Of a stretch of 64,000 bases of DNA, positions 1-11,073 are shown in pieces. The translations under genes were made by a program, and so were the position numbers. Position 1 is the stretch's first letter. Every line of letters starts with the position of its first letter. Source of the DNA: Chenopodium formosanum (lineage: Eukaryota > Streptophyta > Magnoliopsida > Caryophyllales > Amaranthaceae); the NCBI GenBank assembly GCA_024500155.1, contig CM044868.1, forward strand, positions 43,472,165 to 43,536,164. Direction: 5' to 3'. The notes beneath the pieces were generated by a model that ran no database searches, was not told the origin of the DNA, and saw only the letters and a list, made by a program, of their open reading frames with translations.

Positions 1-744
1 TAATGCTCTGTGACTAGATTAGGCCTATCTTTTATGCATAAGTTTGACAATATTGATTCAAGAATCGAGAGATGAGATTTAATGTTTAGGTCTAGTTTCA
101 ATAGGCAAGTTAATTTATAAATGGTTAAGTCAAGATTCGAGAGATGAGATTTAATACCGATAAATTAATTGTGTGATTGTAATAAGTAGCGAGAGCCCTT
201 TACAATCTGATTAATTGATGCATTGATGATTGACTATTATTGATTGTTGATATTGCATGATAATTTCTTATTGGATTGTTTTAATGTTTTACAATTGCGG
301 CTTGTAAAAGTATTGCAATATTAAATTGATGAATCGAGCAGATGTTAATTTGATATTAAAGGCTATTTCCAATAAGAACTTAGATCTAGTAAATTGCGAG
401 AGCCTGTTAGATCTATGTTGATTAATAAATTGCGAGAGCCTGTTAATCATGTTATCTATGCTTTGTCAATGATTGATTACCTTGTTTTACCCTAGAGCAT
501 TATTTATTGGTGAACCTATGCCCTAGATCCTTTATATATTATTTTCTCCCTATTCCTACTCTCTTTAGTTTAGTTTTTTATTCATTATTCATAAATATTG
601 GTTACTTAAATAGTTTAGATTATAATAATAAATTAGAAGTAAAAAGACTAGTTTCCCTATGGAGATCGACCCTACTTCCCTATCTACCTTAGTTAGTGAT
701 TTAGGTAATTATTTTTTATTAGGGGATACGACTTTACCCTGTCA
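1..744 (+). repeat. 5' LTR of element A (3' part)
   Basis: This is the last 744 bases of the 5' LTR, ending CCCTGTCA just before the PBS. It is collinear with 4675-5418, with roughly 1 percent divergence by eye, which suggests a fairly young insertion. Confidence 0.93.
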
Positions 745-749
745 AAATT

Positions 750-767
750 TGGCGCCGTTGCTGGGGA
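750..767 (+). other. Primer-binding site of element A (tRNA-Asp)
   Basis: TGGCGCCGTTGCTGGGGA lies five bases after the LTR. It is complementary to the 3' end of plant tRNA-Asp(GTC) plus CCA with one mismatch (GCT in place of GCC). The same tRNA is used by elements B and C. Confidence 0.9.
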
Positions 768-889
768 AACTGTTTTATTTTTATTTCTAATTATTATTAG
801 AGTCTAGATTATTTTTAATTTATTTATTTTTTTTATTATTATTTTTTTTTTTTTAATTTTTAATTTTTTTTTATGAGTTGAAAATATCC

Positions 890-1543
890 ATGCTTATGTC
901 ACTACAAGAATTATATAATTTTTATGCAGCACCTAACTACTGTAGTTGTCAACGTCTTTGTCATGAAAATCCTGAATGCCCTTATAGTGAGTTTTTTGTG
1001 CATGCTCCGGATGATTTTAGAGTCTTTCTGTATACATATGATCATATTCGGAAACGATTAGTTGCTAATGAAAGTTATTGGAAGGCTCTTGATGAAAAAG
1101 TCTATGGACACTATAATAATATGAATGTTATTGAGGATGAAGAACCATCGGTTATAGAATTTGTGGTTGAAAAATCATTAGTTGATGAATCAGTGATTGA
1201 AAAATCATTAGTTGTAGAAACGGTGGTTGTTAATTCCTTTGTTGATGATGAGGTTATTTGTGAGGGTAAAATTTTAAAGTCATTATTGGATGATAAAGAC
1301 AATGACTACCTCCATGTTCGTTATATTAATTCTAAATTTTTAGCGGAGGAAGTAGAAGGTTGTGGTGTATTTTCATCTCCCTCTTTTGATTTTTCTTTCT
1401 ACCTTGAGTTCTCTTTATGTGCTCCTAACTTTTTCTTTGTAGGGATAAATAATGTGCTTGCTATTAAGCCCTATATAGTGCTTAATGAAATGTTTGCAGG
1501 AGCGTTTGATAAGTTACTCAAGGCATTGAATTCTTCCGATTGA
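890..1543 (+). CDS. Element A accessory protein, 217 aa, unknown function
   Basis: This is the only sizeable ORF in A. The first ATG is at 890; the open frame begins 12 bases earlier at a TTG. The N-terminal part has clustered Cys residues (YCSCQRLC, then a Cys-Pro pair). The middle is acidic, with repeated VVEKSLVDES-like segments. The C-terminus reads MFAGAFDKLLKAL. The larger ORF of element B (18300-19724) ends its conserved region with MFAGAYDKLLRSL, so both derive from one retroelement protein family. No protease, RT or zinc-knuckle motif is visible. It could be a degenerate gag-like or packaging protein; that is inference. Just after the stop lies a block (about 1585-1620, CTTTGCGGGAGGCAACC) that also occurs in B. 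Confidence 0.6.
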   Translation: MLMSLQELYNFYAAPNYCSCQRLCHENPECPYSEFFVHAPDDFRVFLYTYDHIRKRLVANESYWKALDEKVYGHYNNMNVIEDEEPSVIEFVVEKSLVDESVIEKSLVVETVVVNSFVDDEVICEGKILKSLLDDKDNDYLHVRYINSKFLAEEVEGCGVFSSPSFDFSFYLEFSLCAPNFFFVGINNVLAIKPYIVLNEMFAGAFDKLLKALNSSD

Positions 1544-1818
1544 GAGAAGGAGTATGGTCGAGCGGGACCTTGATAAACTAGCGCTTTGCGGGAGGCAACC
1601 TGTATTTTATTGTTTTTTATTTATTTTTTTTATTTATTTATTTGTTTGTGTGTTTTTTTTTTTATTGTTTTTTTAGAGAGGTAGAGGAGAGTATATCTTA
1701 TATTTGTGGGAGTGTGATTTTGTGCAGAAATACTAGAAAAGTTGAGAAAAGATCAAAGGGCTAAAGGAATCCCGGGGCAATTAGCAGCAGCAAGCTATCC
1801 CGTCATATCAGTAGCACG

Positions 1819-1851
1819 TGCCCGATTGGGCAGATCTCGCCCGATCGGGCG
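1819..1851 (+). repeat. Internal GC palindromes of element A
   Basis: TGCCC-GATT-GGGCA at 1819-1832 is followed by the perfect 14-base palindrome CGCCCGATCGGGCG at 1838-1851. The same core is found in the LTR palindrome cluster at 4138-4260. The rest of 1544-2172 holds no convincing gene. Confidence 0.75.
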
Positions 1852-2172
1852 CGCGTACGCGTCAGCAACTTTGTCAACTTCGACAGGCCATAACTTTTGC
1901 GTTTCTTATCCGATTTTTGCGTGTGACCTTTTGTTGGAAATCTCTTCAAGTCTAGTTTCCAATGCAATTGGAATTACTGTATTATCATTTATATATCAAA
2001 AGTTATGATCAGAAAAGTGAACCTGACTCAAATTTGAACTTTTTCCTACTAACACTTTGTTTCTTTCTTGCCCAATTTTGTTCCAAAGAGATGCATTGCA
2101 ATCCTCGAGGCTTTGGTGAGATTGATGTGGTGATGATGAAGAGTAGTCACCTTGACTACTAGCTTCCCTTTA

Positions 2173-2211
2173 AGACAATGAGGACATTGTCTGATTTAGC
2201 TTGGGGGGAGG
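2173..2211 (+). other. Internal AGGA hairpin and G-tract (central PPT-like) of A
   Basis: AGACAATG-AGGA-CATTGTCT (2173-2192) is a perfect 8-bp stem with a four-base loop. Four bases later comes TAGCTTGGGGGGAGG, a polypurine run very like the true PPT at 3756-3768. Elements B and C have the same arrangement with different stem bases. Confidence 0.75.
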
Positions 2212-3728
2212 TTCTCGTGTTCGTATGGTACATCTTTCACTCTCTCTCTTCTCTTTTTATTTTTATTTTTCTTAGTGTAGATTTTATTACTTTCTTAGGA
2301 TATTTTTTTTCCAATGATTGTAAATCATGCTTCCCTATGCCCCTTACTTGAGAAAATTGTTTTGATTCTTGGTATTTGATGATAAGCATTGTGGATTAGT
2401 TGATCATGATTTGAAGTTTGATTGCCTTGAAACCTTAACATGCGTCAATTTTGTCCAACTACTTATGAATATAGTGCTTGACTAGTTGATTTGGTTAGGA
2501 AATGTGTGATAGTTCCATAGTTCCTGGTATGTCAATGAATTTGAGTATTGGTTTGCAACTATAAGTAATGTTTATACGATTCATTATTATGCACATTGTG
2601 GAGGACGAAGGCATTTGTTCTTTTAGGTAGCCTCCAGAAGATTGTAGATACATTTGTTCCCTTCTTGCTACCCATGTTGTTGCCTTGACTTTTTGTTGTT
2701 TATCAGCCACATTACAAGCCTATTTTGCCCCATTGGTTACTAGTCCCAAGCTTGGCTTGAGGAAGCTATTAGTTAGTGAGGTGAGGGAGTTTGTAATGTA
2801 CTTATTATTTGCACAATTTGGTGGGCTTTTGAGAAGTTGTTTTGTTAATTATTCATGTTTATTTTTAATGAGTTTGAGAGTTATATTTTCTTGAAAAAAA
2901 TAAAGCATGATACTATGAAAAAAAAAAAGAGAGAAGTTCAAAAAAAAAATGTGTGAAAAAAATAAGTGAACTTCAATGTGAAAAAAAAATGTTCAAATGT
3001 TCTAGATGGAGGTGGATCAAAAGAAAAATAATTTTGAGCCTCAATGAAAAAAATACAAGTTTGGAAAATAAAGTTTGTTTATTCACTCTACCTCTTCATT
3101 ATTATATCTTATGAGTTATTATTGTAAGTGTTGGGATTATTTATTATGATTGGAGTATATTTGGTTAATGTTAGAGTTGGTTATGTAGGAGATGTATGAT
3201 CATTATTTATTTTTGATCATGGGTTTTATTAGGATTGGCTCCTTTAAGTATAGCTTTTCTCTCACTTATTTCCAAATTTATCCTACCCTTTACCCTAGCC
3301 TTACATTACAAGCTTTAAAGACCTTCTGACCGTTGTGCATAGAATTGTATATGAATGTGAAAGTGTTGTTTATCAATGCAAGTTATGATTTGGCACATTT
3401 CGAGTCGGCTAGTAGGATTGAGCGTTCATTGTTTTATACACACGAGAGTGTGAGTTGGGAGGGCATTGTTCACATTAAAGGGGTGGTTGGAGAGCGATCG
3501 AGTACATCTTTTACTCGCCACATAAATGAGAGTTGAGTGTGTGAGCACTAGTCTTGAATTCTATATGCTCTTGTAGTTTGCTCTGTTTGACAATTGTTAG
3601 GGAAGAAAGGTAATTGGATGGATTTGATTGGTTGACTTTGAAGCGTGTTTATTTGATTTACCCTGGATCGTTGGTGCTTGATTTTTACTTATTGGGGTGA
3701 AGCATATTTATTAACTCATCGATGAGAT
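2212..3728 (+). other. Element A 3' internal region, no gene recognised
   Basis: No ORF here has a credible start or a recognisable protein. It contains A-rich runs (about 2893-3060) and a GGACGAAGGCAT box near 2605 that B and C also show (as GACGAAGGCA) at the equivalent place. I read it as untranslated retroelement sequence. Confidence 0.6.
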
Positions 3729-3768
3729 CTTTGCTTAGGGACAAGCAAAGGTTTGGCTTGGGGGAGTT
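3729..3768 (+). other. PPT hairpin and polypurine tract of element A
   Basis: CTTTGCTT-AGGGAC-AAGCAAAG (3729-3750) is an 8-bp stem, followed by GGCTTGGGGGAGTT directly before the LTR start at 3769. The G-rich run is the expected plus-strand primer of an LTR element. Confidence 0.85.
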
Positions 3769-5418
3769 TGATGTGTCCATTTTATATAGTATTTTACCCC
3801 CGTCCCTTGGTCATAATTAGTAGTGTTTTTGGCTCTTTAGAGCCACTTTTATTACTAATTGGTGTTTTCTAGTGTTTTCGTAGATTTGGTTGACTTTTGC
3901 AGGGATTTATGCTTTTGGAGTATTTTCCCGAGATATTTTGGAGTAATCACGAGCATTGGAGAAGCACGACCAGACTTTATAGCCCAGGGACGGTTGGAGC
4001 CATCGAACCGGTGATTAAGGGCTCGGTATAGGTAATACCGGGGCATTTGGACCAAGTATTCAAGACCCAAAGAGGAAACATAGATTGGCCCGAAGAATTG
4101 GAGCCCAATCGAAGTTCAAATAGTGGCCCAAATGATCTGCCCGGCAAAAAATGCTGGCGCCCGGAGGCGCGCCCGGCCCGGCAGGAGAAGCGCCCGGTGA
4201 CGCGCCCGGCCGGGCGCGAGATTAGTGTTTGAGTCAAAAAGGCGCGCCCGATCGGGCGCGTGTATATTTAGGAGGCGATTAGCGTCGTTTTAATTTGTTT
4301 TAGTTTAGGATTTTTGTACGGAGTATAAATACTCCTCCGTAATACGATTTATCTCTCTCTTCTTCTTTTCTTAATCTTTTCTCTTAGACTTTCTCTCTCT
4401 ACTTTGTTTTCTCTCTCTTAATCTCTCTCTAAACTTTTGTTCTTAATTCTTTCATTAATTCCAGATTTATTTTGGTAACGATTTATCTTCCCTTAATCTT
4501 AGTTATTTATTTTATTCCTTTGATCATGATTTATTCTATTATTTTGATTAGTTTAGTTTTTAATATGTGTGAGTAGTTCAATTTCTAGGGTTTATGGGGA
4601 TCTAATAAATAATTTGAAGGGGTAAATTATTGTTGTTGATTATCAATGCTAGATTAATTTCCTATTGATTGATTTAATGCTCTGTGACTAGATTAGGCCT
4701 ATCTTTTATGCATGAGTTTGACAATATTGATTCAAGAATCGAGAGATGAGATTTAATGTTTAGGTCTAGTTTCAATAGGCAAGTTAATTTATAAATGGTT
4801 AAGTCAAGATTCGAGAGATGAGATTTAATACCGATAAATTAATTGTGTGATTGTAATAAGTAGCGAGAGCCCTTTACAATCTGATTAATTGATGCATTGA
4901 TGATTGACTATTATTGATTGTTGATATTGCATGATAATTTCTTATTGGATTGTTTTAATGTTTTACAATTGCGGCTTGTAAAAGTATAGCAATATTAAAT
5001 TGATGAATCGAGCAGATGTTAATTTGATATTAAAGGCTATTTCCAATAAGAACTTAGATCTAGTAAATTGCGAGAGCCTGTTAGATCTATGTTGATTAAT
5101 AAATTGCGAGAGCTTGTTAATCATGTTATCTATGCCTTGTCAATGATTGATTACCTTGTTTTACCCTAGAGTATTATTTATTGGTGAACCTATGCCCTAG
5201 ATCCTTTATATATTATTTTCTCCCTATTCCTACTCTCTTTAGTTTAGTTACTTATTCATTATTCATAAATATTGGTTACTTAAATAGTTTAGATTATAAT
5301 AATAAATTAGAAGTAAAAAGACTAGTTTCCCTGTGGAGATCGACCCTACTTCCCTATCTACCTTAGTTAGTGATTTAGGTAATTATTTTTGATTAGGGGA
5401 TACGACTTTACCCTGTCA
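3769..5418 (+). repeat. 3' LTR of element A
   Basis: 1650 bases, starting TGATGTGTCC after the PPT and ending CCCTGTCA. It contains a palindrome cluster, a TATA box and pyrimidine-rich (CTCTCT) sequence downstream of it, as expected for U3, R and U5. ORFs inside are short and without homology. Confidence 0.93.
4138..4331 (+). promoter_or_regulatory. LTR promoter of A: palindrome cluster plus TATA box
   Basis: Two perfect 18-base palindromes, CGCGCCCGGCCGGGCGCG (4201-4218) and CGCGCCCGATCGGGCGCG (4243-4260), with further GCCCGG repeats from about 4138. They lie about 65-185 bases upstream of TATAAATA (4324-4331). The two palindromes differ only in the symmetric central dinucleotide. The TATA box marks the likely U3/R start; the palindromes look like a cis element, function unknown. 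Confidence 0.75.
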
Positions 5419-7100
5419 CATGGTTAGAAAGCCTTTCAAGCATTTGGTCCATGAAAGGGAGAGGAAAATGATCCTTCTTGGTGTTTTTGTTCAATCTCCT
5501 ATAATCAATGTACATTCTCCACCCGGTCACCGTCCGGGTGGAGATTTTCTCTCCCTTTTCATCATTGATTATGGTCATTCCACCCTTCTTTGGAACCACA
5601 TGAACCGGGCTAACCCATTTTTTATCTGAGATAGCATAGATGATTCCCGCTTCACGTAGTTTCAAGATTTCTTTCTTCACAACCTCTTGAAGGTGTGGGT
5701 TCAACCTTCTTTGAGGTTCAATGGAGGTGGAATGATCATCCTCAAGATGAATACGATGCATGCATAAAGAAGAGCTAATACCTTTAATATGATCAATGCT
5801 ATACCCTATCACATCCCTATATTTCCTTAAAACATCAAGAAGTTTTTCCAAATTAAGACCATCTAGGGTAGCATTGAAAATAATAGGGTATTTTCCCTCC
5901 TTATCAAGAAAAGCATATTTCAAAGAAGGGGGAATGGCTTTGAGTTCTACCTTGGGAGGAGGCTTAGAGCTCTCCTCTAATTTCTCCTCCTTGGACTCAA
6001 TCTCGACCTCAACTTGTTGTTCAACATCCTCCCTTGGGGATTCTTCCATTGCCATGACAAATTCTTTAGCCTCTTGAGAGTGGAACTCTTCTTTGCATGT
6101 AAGGGCTTCAATCATTGGATCTTGAGGCTTCATCACGACCCTCCCCAAGCGATCTAGCTCCTCATTCACAACATCAACTCTATAGCATTTTTCAACCATG
6201 GGGGTCTTGAGCAACTTTGAAAATTCAAAGACAATTTTTTTATCGGCCACTTCACAAGTGATGGTGTTGTTCTTGCAATTGATGACCGCCCCCAAAGTTT
6301 TAAGAGCTTCACGTCCCAAAATCAAAGGAGTGTTAACATCCTCCTCCATATCCATCACTAAAAAGTCACAAGGCACGTAGATGTGTCCCACTTGAATTGG
6401 AATATCCTCAAGCTCTCCACAACGTAATTTCACCGATCGATCGGCCAATTGAATTGTCTTCCTTGTAGGGATCATCTCAATATTGAGTTTTTGAGAAATG
6501 GATAGAGGGATTAAACTAACACTTGCTCCAAGATCGGCTAAGGCGCCCCTAGCTTCCATATTTCCAATTTTCACCGGCAAAGTGAAACTTCCTGGGTCTT
6601 TCTCCTTCGTGGGTATCTTATGTTGGAAAAGAGCACTCACTTGATGTGGAAGGGTGATAAGCTCATCATTGAGCTTCCTCTTGTTGGTGAGAATATCTTT
6701 GAGGAACTTGGAATAAGATGGCATTTGTGTCACAACTTCAAGAAAAGGGAGGTTGATATGCAAATTCTTCATGGCACTAAGAAATTTTGTGAATTTTTCA
6801 TTCAACTTCCTCTCCGCAAGCCGACCGGGAAAAGGAACCGGTCCATCAAGAATCCTAGCCTCACTAGGAATTGAAGTTGTCTTCTCATTGTCTATCTTCT
6901 TCTTCTCCGAGCCTCCTTCTATCTCATCACCTTTTTCTTTCTCACCTCCCTTGTTTTCATTCACACTCTCCTCTCCTCCCTTATTTCCCTCACTATCCCC
7001 TTCATTTGGTCCTTCATAGGAAGTTCCCGACCTCAATGTGATCGCCTTGCATGTGTCGGGTTTTGGATTGTGAGAAGGGTTAGGTTGTGGTTGTCCGGGG
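5419..7100 (-). pseudogene. Athila-type gag tail, protease and RT (truncated)
   Basis: One long open frame reads, in order: a gag tail with CKAITLRSG (an Athila hallmark); a Glu/Lys-rich spacer; an aspartic protease region with ALADLGASVSLIPLSI (the catalytic triplet is DLG instead of DTG or DSG) and LILGREAL; a linker with AIPPSLKYAFL; and the RT start with EPQRRLNPHLQEVVKKEILK, WVSPVHVVPKKGGMT, GWRMYIDYRRLNKNT and HFPLPFMDQMLERL. The frame ends where element A inserted, so the RT lacks its YxDD box. It is unusually intact for this window. It is out of frame with the gag upstream, so no gag-pol fusion can be made as it stands. Confidence 0.9.
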
Positions 7101-7163
7101 GATCCACCATATCTTTTTCCTTGGGGGGATCCACCATATCTTTTTCCTTGGGGGGATCCACCA
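7101..7163 (-). repeat. 27-bp in-frame tandem repeat at gag/pol junction of D'
   Basis: Two full copies of a 27-base unit (starting at 7101 and 7128) and a third partial copy from 7155. In the gag frame each encodes DPPKEKDMV. Element D has the unit once. Athila-type sequence begins exactly at the left end of the array. Confidence 0.85.
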
Positions 7164-7861
7164 AGAGCGCAGCCGTTTCTCTCCACCTGCTTAAGTAAGT
7201 GGTGAAGCCTTCATTCTCTTTCTGTTTGAGAATGGAGAGTTCACGTTCAGAAGTCTTGGCCTGAATGTTACACTTGTAACGATTCGTAAAGCTTTCAGTA
7301 ACATCCTCCCAGGTTGCAACATGTTTGGATTCCAGAGAGTAGAACCATTGTTGACGGGCGTGCTCTAAGGAAAGAGGGAACACCGTAGGGAAGTGTGTCA
7401 CATCTACTCCCTTAATAGTCATGGTTGCAGAAAAAGCCTTCAAATGGAAAAGTGGATTATCAGTAGGCTTGAACTTGGGAATGCCAGCAGTGGAAAACTT
7501 CTCTGGATGCTTGTCCCTTATGGACGAAGAGGCGACAGGTTGCTCCACATAAGTGAATTCTTCAGAAATCTTACTCATATGTTCCTTAATCTTGTCCATT
7601 GCAGCAGAAGTGACATTGTTCTGATTGTCTTGCTCTACTGTGTTGACTCTTGTGGTGAGTGTTTGCATCATGTTAGACAACATTTCAATTATCTTGTTGA
7701 TGTTCTCGATATCTTCCTTAGTAGCCATTGGTTGAAAGTAGACTGGAGATGGATCTTGTGGAGACGATTGTGGTGGTTTCCTTGTACGCCTCTTTGGTAT
7801 AAGTGGTTGTTGAGGTATTGACTCGAACCGTAACAATCTACCCCTACTTCTTGACCAAGTA
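7101..7861 (-). pseudogene. Tat/Ogre-like gag of D' (C-terminus lost)
   Basis: Capsid-type gag: DNPLFHLKAFSATMTIKGVD, FPLSLEHARQQWFYSL, TWEDVTESFTNRYK and LKQKENEGFTTYLSRWRE are typical of Tat gag and match E1 (44617-45477) and D (58774-59525). The first internal ATG is at 7728 (MATKEDIENINK), but homology continues upstream through CHSTWSRSRGRLLRFESI to a candidate 3' splice site at 7862-7863. So translation probably starts in an upstream exon or at an earlier site. The zinc knuckle is missing because the frame runs into the 27-bp repeats and then foreign Athila sequence. Confidence 0.85.
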
Positions 7862-9152
7862 CTATGGCACCGAAACAAATACACCTTTAATGACCATACT
7901 TAACCTTAACCCATCCGGAAAATTTTTTTAAAAAAAATTTGAATTTTAAAAAACTATAATTTTGAAATTCAGTTTATTTTTTGTTTTTTTTAAAAAAAAA
8001 ACGTATGGGAGGATACTATCCGACTTACTCCGAAAAAAAAAACGACGCAAAAGACTATTCTAAAATACGGTCATGAAATGGTGCACGACTAACGGAATAA
8101 AGTGTGTGAACACGACATGTGAGTGAGGTTATGGATGCGTGTTATCACTATACGCACAAAAAACCAAAAAATCTGACAGGACAGTTCCCCTGGGCACCGT
8201 GTAACGATAATGATTGTCGTGACACGGTACTAACTGTCGTGACACGGTGCAGTCTACCGTCAGATGGTAGAAAACGCCGTGTCACAGCACTGTTCACCGT
8301 GGCGCGGCAGGACATGCCGTGACACAGTGCTCATTTCCAGGTCTTTTTTATAAGTTTAACCAAATTTTTGTCAATTTTAGGTCCGTACTAATTACTATGT
8401 GGAAGTAAAAACCCTTTGTCATGGGTTAAACAAAAAAGAGTAAACACATGAAGGTTAGCACCAAACAAACCATGTAGCATTTAGTCACGATAATGTAAAA
8501 AAAGTTCGCAACCTAGGATCAAGAACTATTTCAACTATTGGTCAAGCTTTGGCTGTAAAAAGGGTACCATGGTTAAGAGTTTGGACGCGTTAGCAAGGCA
8601 GACTCCCTTGAGGGTGTATGCCAACGGGCGGCTCCGCGATTTCGTGATGAAATCGAACTTGACTCCATGGTTTGGGTGGATTTAATAACTCGGATGAACC
8701 CTTATTGCCATGAGCGTTTTTGGGTTGACAGAGCTCTAATCCCCCGGGGCTAAGACGCATGTAGAACACACACGTTTTTTCAGAAAAATCGAAGGAAGTT
8801 GAATGTAAGAAGAGAAAATAAGCCACCAAACTAATTTTAGGACAGCCGTGACACGGCAGATATTCCCATGCCACGGTACTGCACACCGTCAGACAGCATA
8901 CTGCACCGTGGCACGGCAGATTCTGCCGTGGCACATCAATTAGAAAATCTTACTGGTGCCCTGTTTTCCTTCATATGCAATCAAGTTATTCAATTTTTCC
9001 TACGGGACAGACCTAAACGCGACGTTAAAACGTCTATGCTTATGCAAAAATGCCAAATTAATCACAGGAATATTTTTCAAGAATCTTTCAAGTCTCATCC
9101 ACTCATCTTAATTAAATACCGATCACTCAAATCGATAAATAACCAAGAATCC
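7862..9152 (-). other. 5' leader of D' with palindrome islands
   Basis: Between PBS and gag there is no supported ORF. It has two islands of CCGTGACACGG-type palindromes (about 8195-8335 and 8846-8940). A candidate splice acceptor (TTTCGGTGCCATAG before TACTTGG) lies at its gag-proximal end. It is collinear with 57518-58773 in element D. Confidence 0.75.
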
Positions 9153-9170
9153 TCCCCAGTGGAGTCGCCA
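9153..9170 (-). other. Primer-binding site of D' (tRNA-Arg ACG)
   Basis: The minus strand reads TGGCGACTCCACTGGGGA three bases from the LTR. It is fully complementary to the 3' end of plant tRNA-Arg(ACG) plus CCA as I remember it. Ogre-type Tat elements use tRNA-Arg. Confidence 0.85.
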
Positions 9171-9173
9171 AAT

Positions 9174-11073
9174 TGCAGGCATCTCTCGAAGTGCACCTAC
9201 GTTAAAGCATGTGTGAATATGCTTGGCACTCATAGGAAGTGGGAATTGACATAATACGATTAGGGACAAATAAAGTAGGGAGTCGCCAACAAGTTTTTAA
9301 GGAACTTGTAAACCGTTCACGGATCATAAAAAGGCAACCACGATAAAGGGACAACGAAGGCAACAACGATTGACCCGTGAAGGTTACACCCCATTCATAA
9401 TCCATGAGATTACTAACTCTATATGGTTCGGAACCACGAAAGGAGGATCGGGGATGATGGTACGAGCTGAGTCATGGAGTCACATTCGCCCGTATTGGCC
9501 TCTACTCGATTCTTATAGTGAAAAATAATTCCTGCGATCTCAAAGGCATACAAACAAAATATTCAATTCGCTCTAAACTATTATTATGCTAAATTAGTTT
9601 GATATTAATGCAACACATAATTCTAAAATATTTGTGATCACTTTATTTAACAACAAGTTTACAAAGGAACCTAAACCGGTCGTCCAAATTATCTTATTAG
9701 GCGTGATTTTCAATTACATATTCCTTTTAAACATGCAATGTGTTGATCATAAATAATAATAGAATAAACATTAATATTGGAAGCAATTTAACAATAATTT
9801 TTACAATATAAAATCGTTAGAAAACTAATAGAACTAAAAGGAACATAATTCTTACTTTGATTCTGTTTGCTTGCAACTACAAAATAATAAACGAGTTAGT
9901 AACTTCAAGGAAATAATAATAAAAAATAATTAAATTAAATTAAGTAAAGTAGTGTTGATTTGGGGCCAAACCCTCAAACAGTTCTACCTTTCACGCCTTG
10001 GCTTAAGGACAGAACCACGAGTAAAGTATGAACTCCTGGGAGTACTTGAAGAAGGAATTTTGAAAGAATAAGGTTAGGCTAGTGTTTAGGCTAGAGCATA
10101 GAAGAGAGAAAAAACTAGAAAATTAATTGATGCCCCGTACATCAGAAATAAGGGGGTATTTATAAAAAAAAATGTGCTGAGGGAACACACGGAACCCTAA
10201 AATGATAAAAACCCTAAAAAGGTATACCGCAACACGGCAAAGTTTTTCGTGACACGGGAAATCCCACCGTCAGACGGGAAACATTCCCGTGTCACGGTGC
10301 AATTTTGTGTGACACGGGAAATATATGTTGAACGGGAGAGAAAACGCGTTAAGGGTTTATGCGGAAAGGACGCGAAAACCCTCGTGTCACAGCAGGTGTC
10401 CCGTGTAACGGGGAACTCCACCGTCAGACTGGAAAGTTTCCCGTGACATGGTGAAGTGTACCGTGACACGGGAAATCCCACCGTCAGACGGGAAACATTC
10501 CCGTGACACGGTGCACATTTTGTATGACGCGGGAAATATTTAGTGAACGGGGGAGAAAACGCGTTAAGGGTTTACGCGGAAAGGACATCGAAATTCCTGT
10601 GTCACAATAGGTTTCTTGTGTCACGGGGAACCCCACCGTCACACGGGAAAGTTTCCCGTGACACGGTGGACTGTTGCCGTGACGCGGGAATTTTTAGTCC
10701 GCTTTTCCGTCTAAATTCATTTTTAACCCTAATTTCGTTCAGCATTTTAAGTGTCGATTGATAATTTTGGGCCATTTTCTGATTTTATTATTATTTGGGC
10801 TAAAATAAATACAATAAATAAAATGTTTGGGCCAAAATAAATAATAAAATAAAATAGGTCTGGGCTAAAATTAAATAATAAGTTTGGGCTGAAATTAAAA
10901 CTTTGCTTTGACCAAACATCATGACTAATCCATGGACTATTCCAAAATTGAATTTAATTAAATACGATATTTTAAGCACTCTCGGGATTAAATACTGAAC
11001 CCGACTAATAGTGGCGGTGAAAGATCGTTCATCATCGGGTTTTGTTTTGGGGAGACATTTTTAGGTGTCTACA
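9174..11073 (-). repeat. 5' LTR of D'
   Basis: 1900 bases. On the minus strand it starts TGTAGACACCTAAAAATGTC and ends in CTGCA before the PBS. It is homologous to the split LTR of D (53433-57496). It is longer than D's own LTR sequence because a 214-base block is duplicated (10248-10461 and 10462-10677). Confidence 0.92.
10157..10700 (-). promoter_or_regulatory. LTR promoter of D': TATA box and CCGTGACACGG palindromes
   Basis: TATAAATA lies at 10157-10164 on the minus strand. Upstream of it (10217-10700) are more than a dozen copies of two related 11-base palindromes, CCGTGACACGG and CCGTCAGACGG, some decayed. They tend to alternate. Function is unknown. Confidence 0.75.

Larger units (their letters stand above)
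1..5418 (+). mobile_element. Element A, non-autonomous gypsy-type LTR retrotransposon
   Basis: Two LTR copies flank a 3.0 kb internal region: positions 1-744 match 4675-5418 at equal length with about ten differences. The 5' LTR start lies outside the window. A PBS follows the 5' LTR and a polypurine tract precedes the 3' LTR. The interior has one ORF of about 217 codons and no protease, RT or integrase, so it must move in trans if it moves. It sits inside the RT gene of D', whose reading resumes at 5419; the right flank is CATGG, and its partner is outside the window. Confidence 0.93.
5419..11073 (-). mobile_element. Element D', chimeric gypsy retrotransposon (left part outside window)
   Basis: On the minus strand: 5' LTR 9174-11073, tRNA-Arg PBS 9153-9170, leader, Tat/Ogre-like gag, then Athila-like gag tail, protease and RT, cut at 5419 by element A. 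The rest of pol and the 3' LTR should continue beyond the left edge. D' is inserted in the 3' region of element F at 11073/11074. Element D (53433 onward) is its closest relative in the window. Confidence 0.88.

Noticed and set aside
507..692. 61-codon frame in the LTR of A, repeated at 5181-5366
   Set aside because: Its presence twice is explained by LTR duplication. It lies at the U5 end and has no recognisable features.
10217..10700. Regularly repeated CCGTGACACGG motif as a CRISPR array
   Set aside because: Plant retrotransposon context, palindromes with variable short spacing and no unique spacers of equal length, no cas genes.
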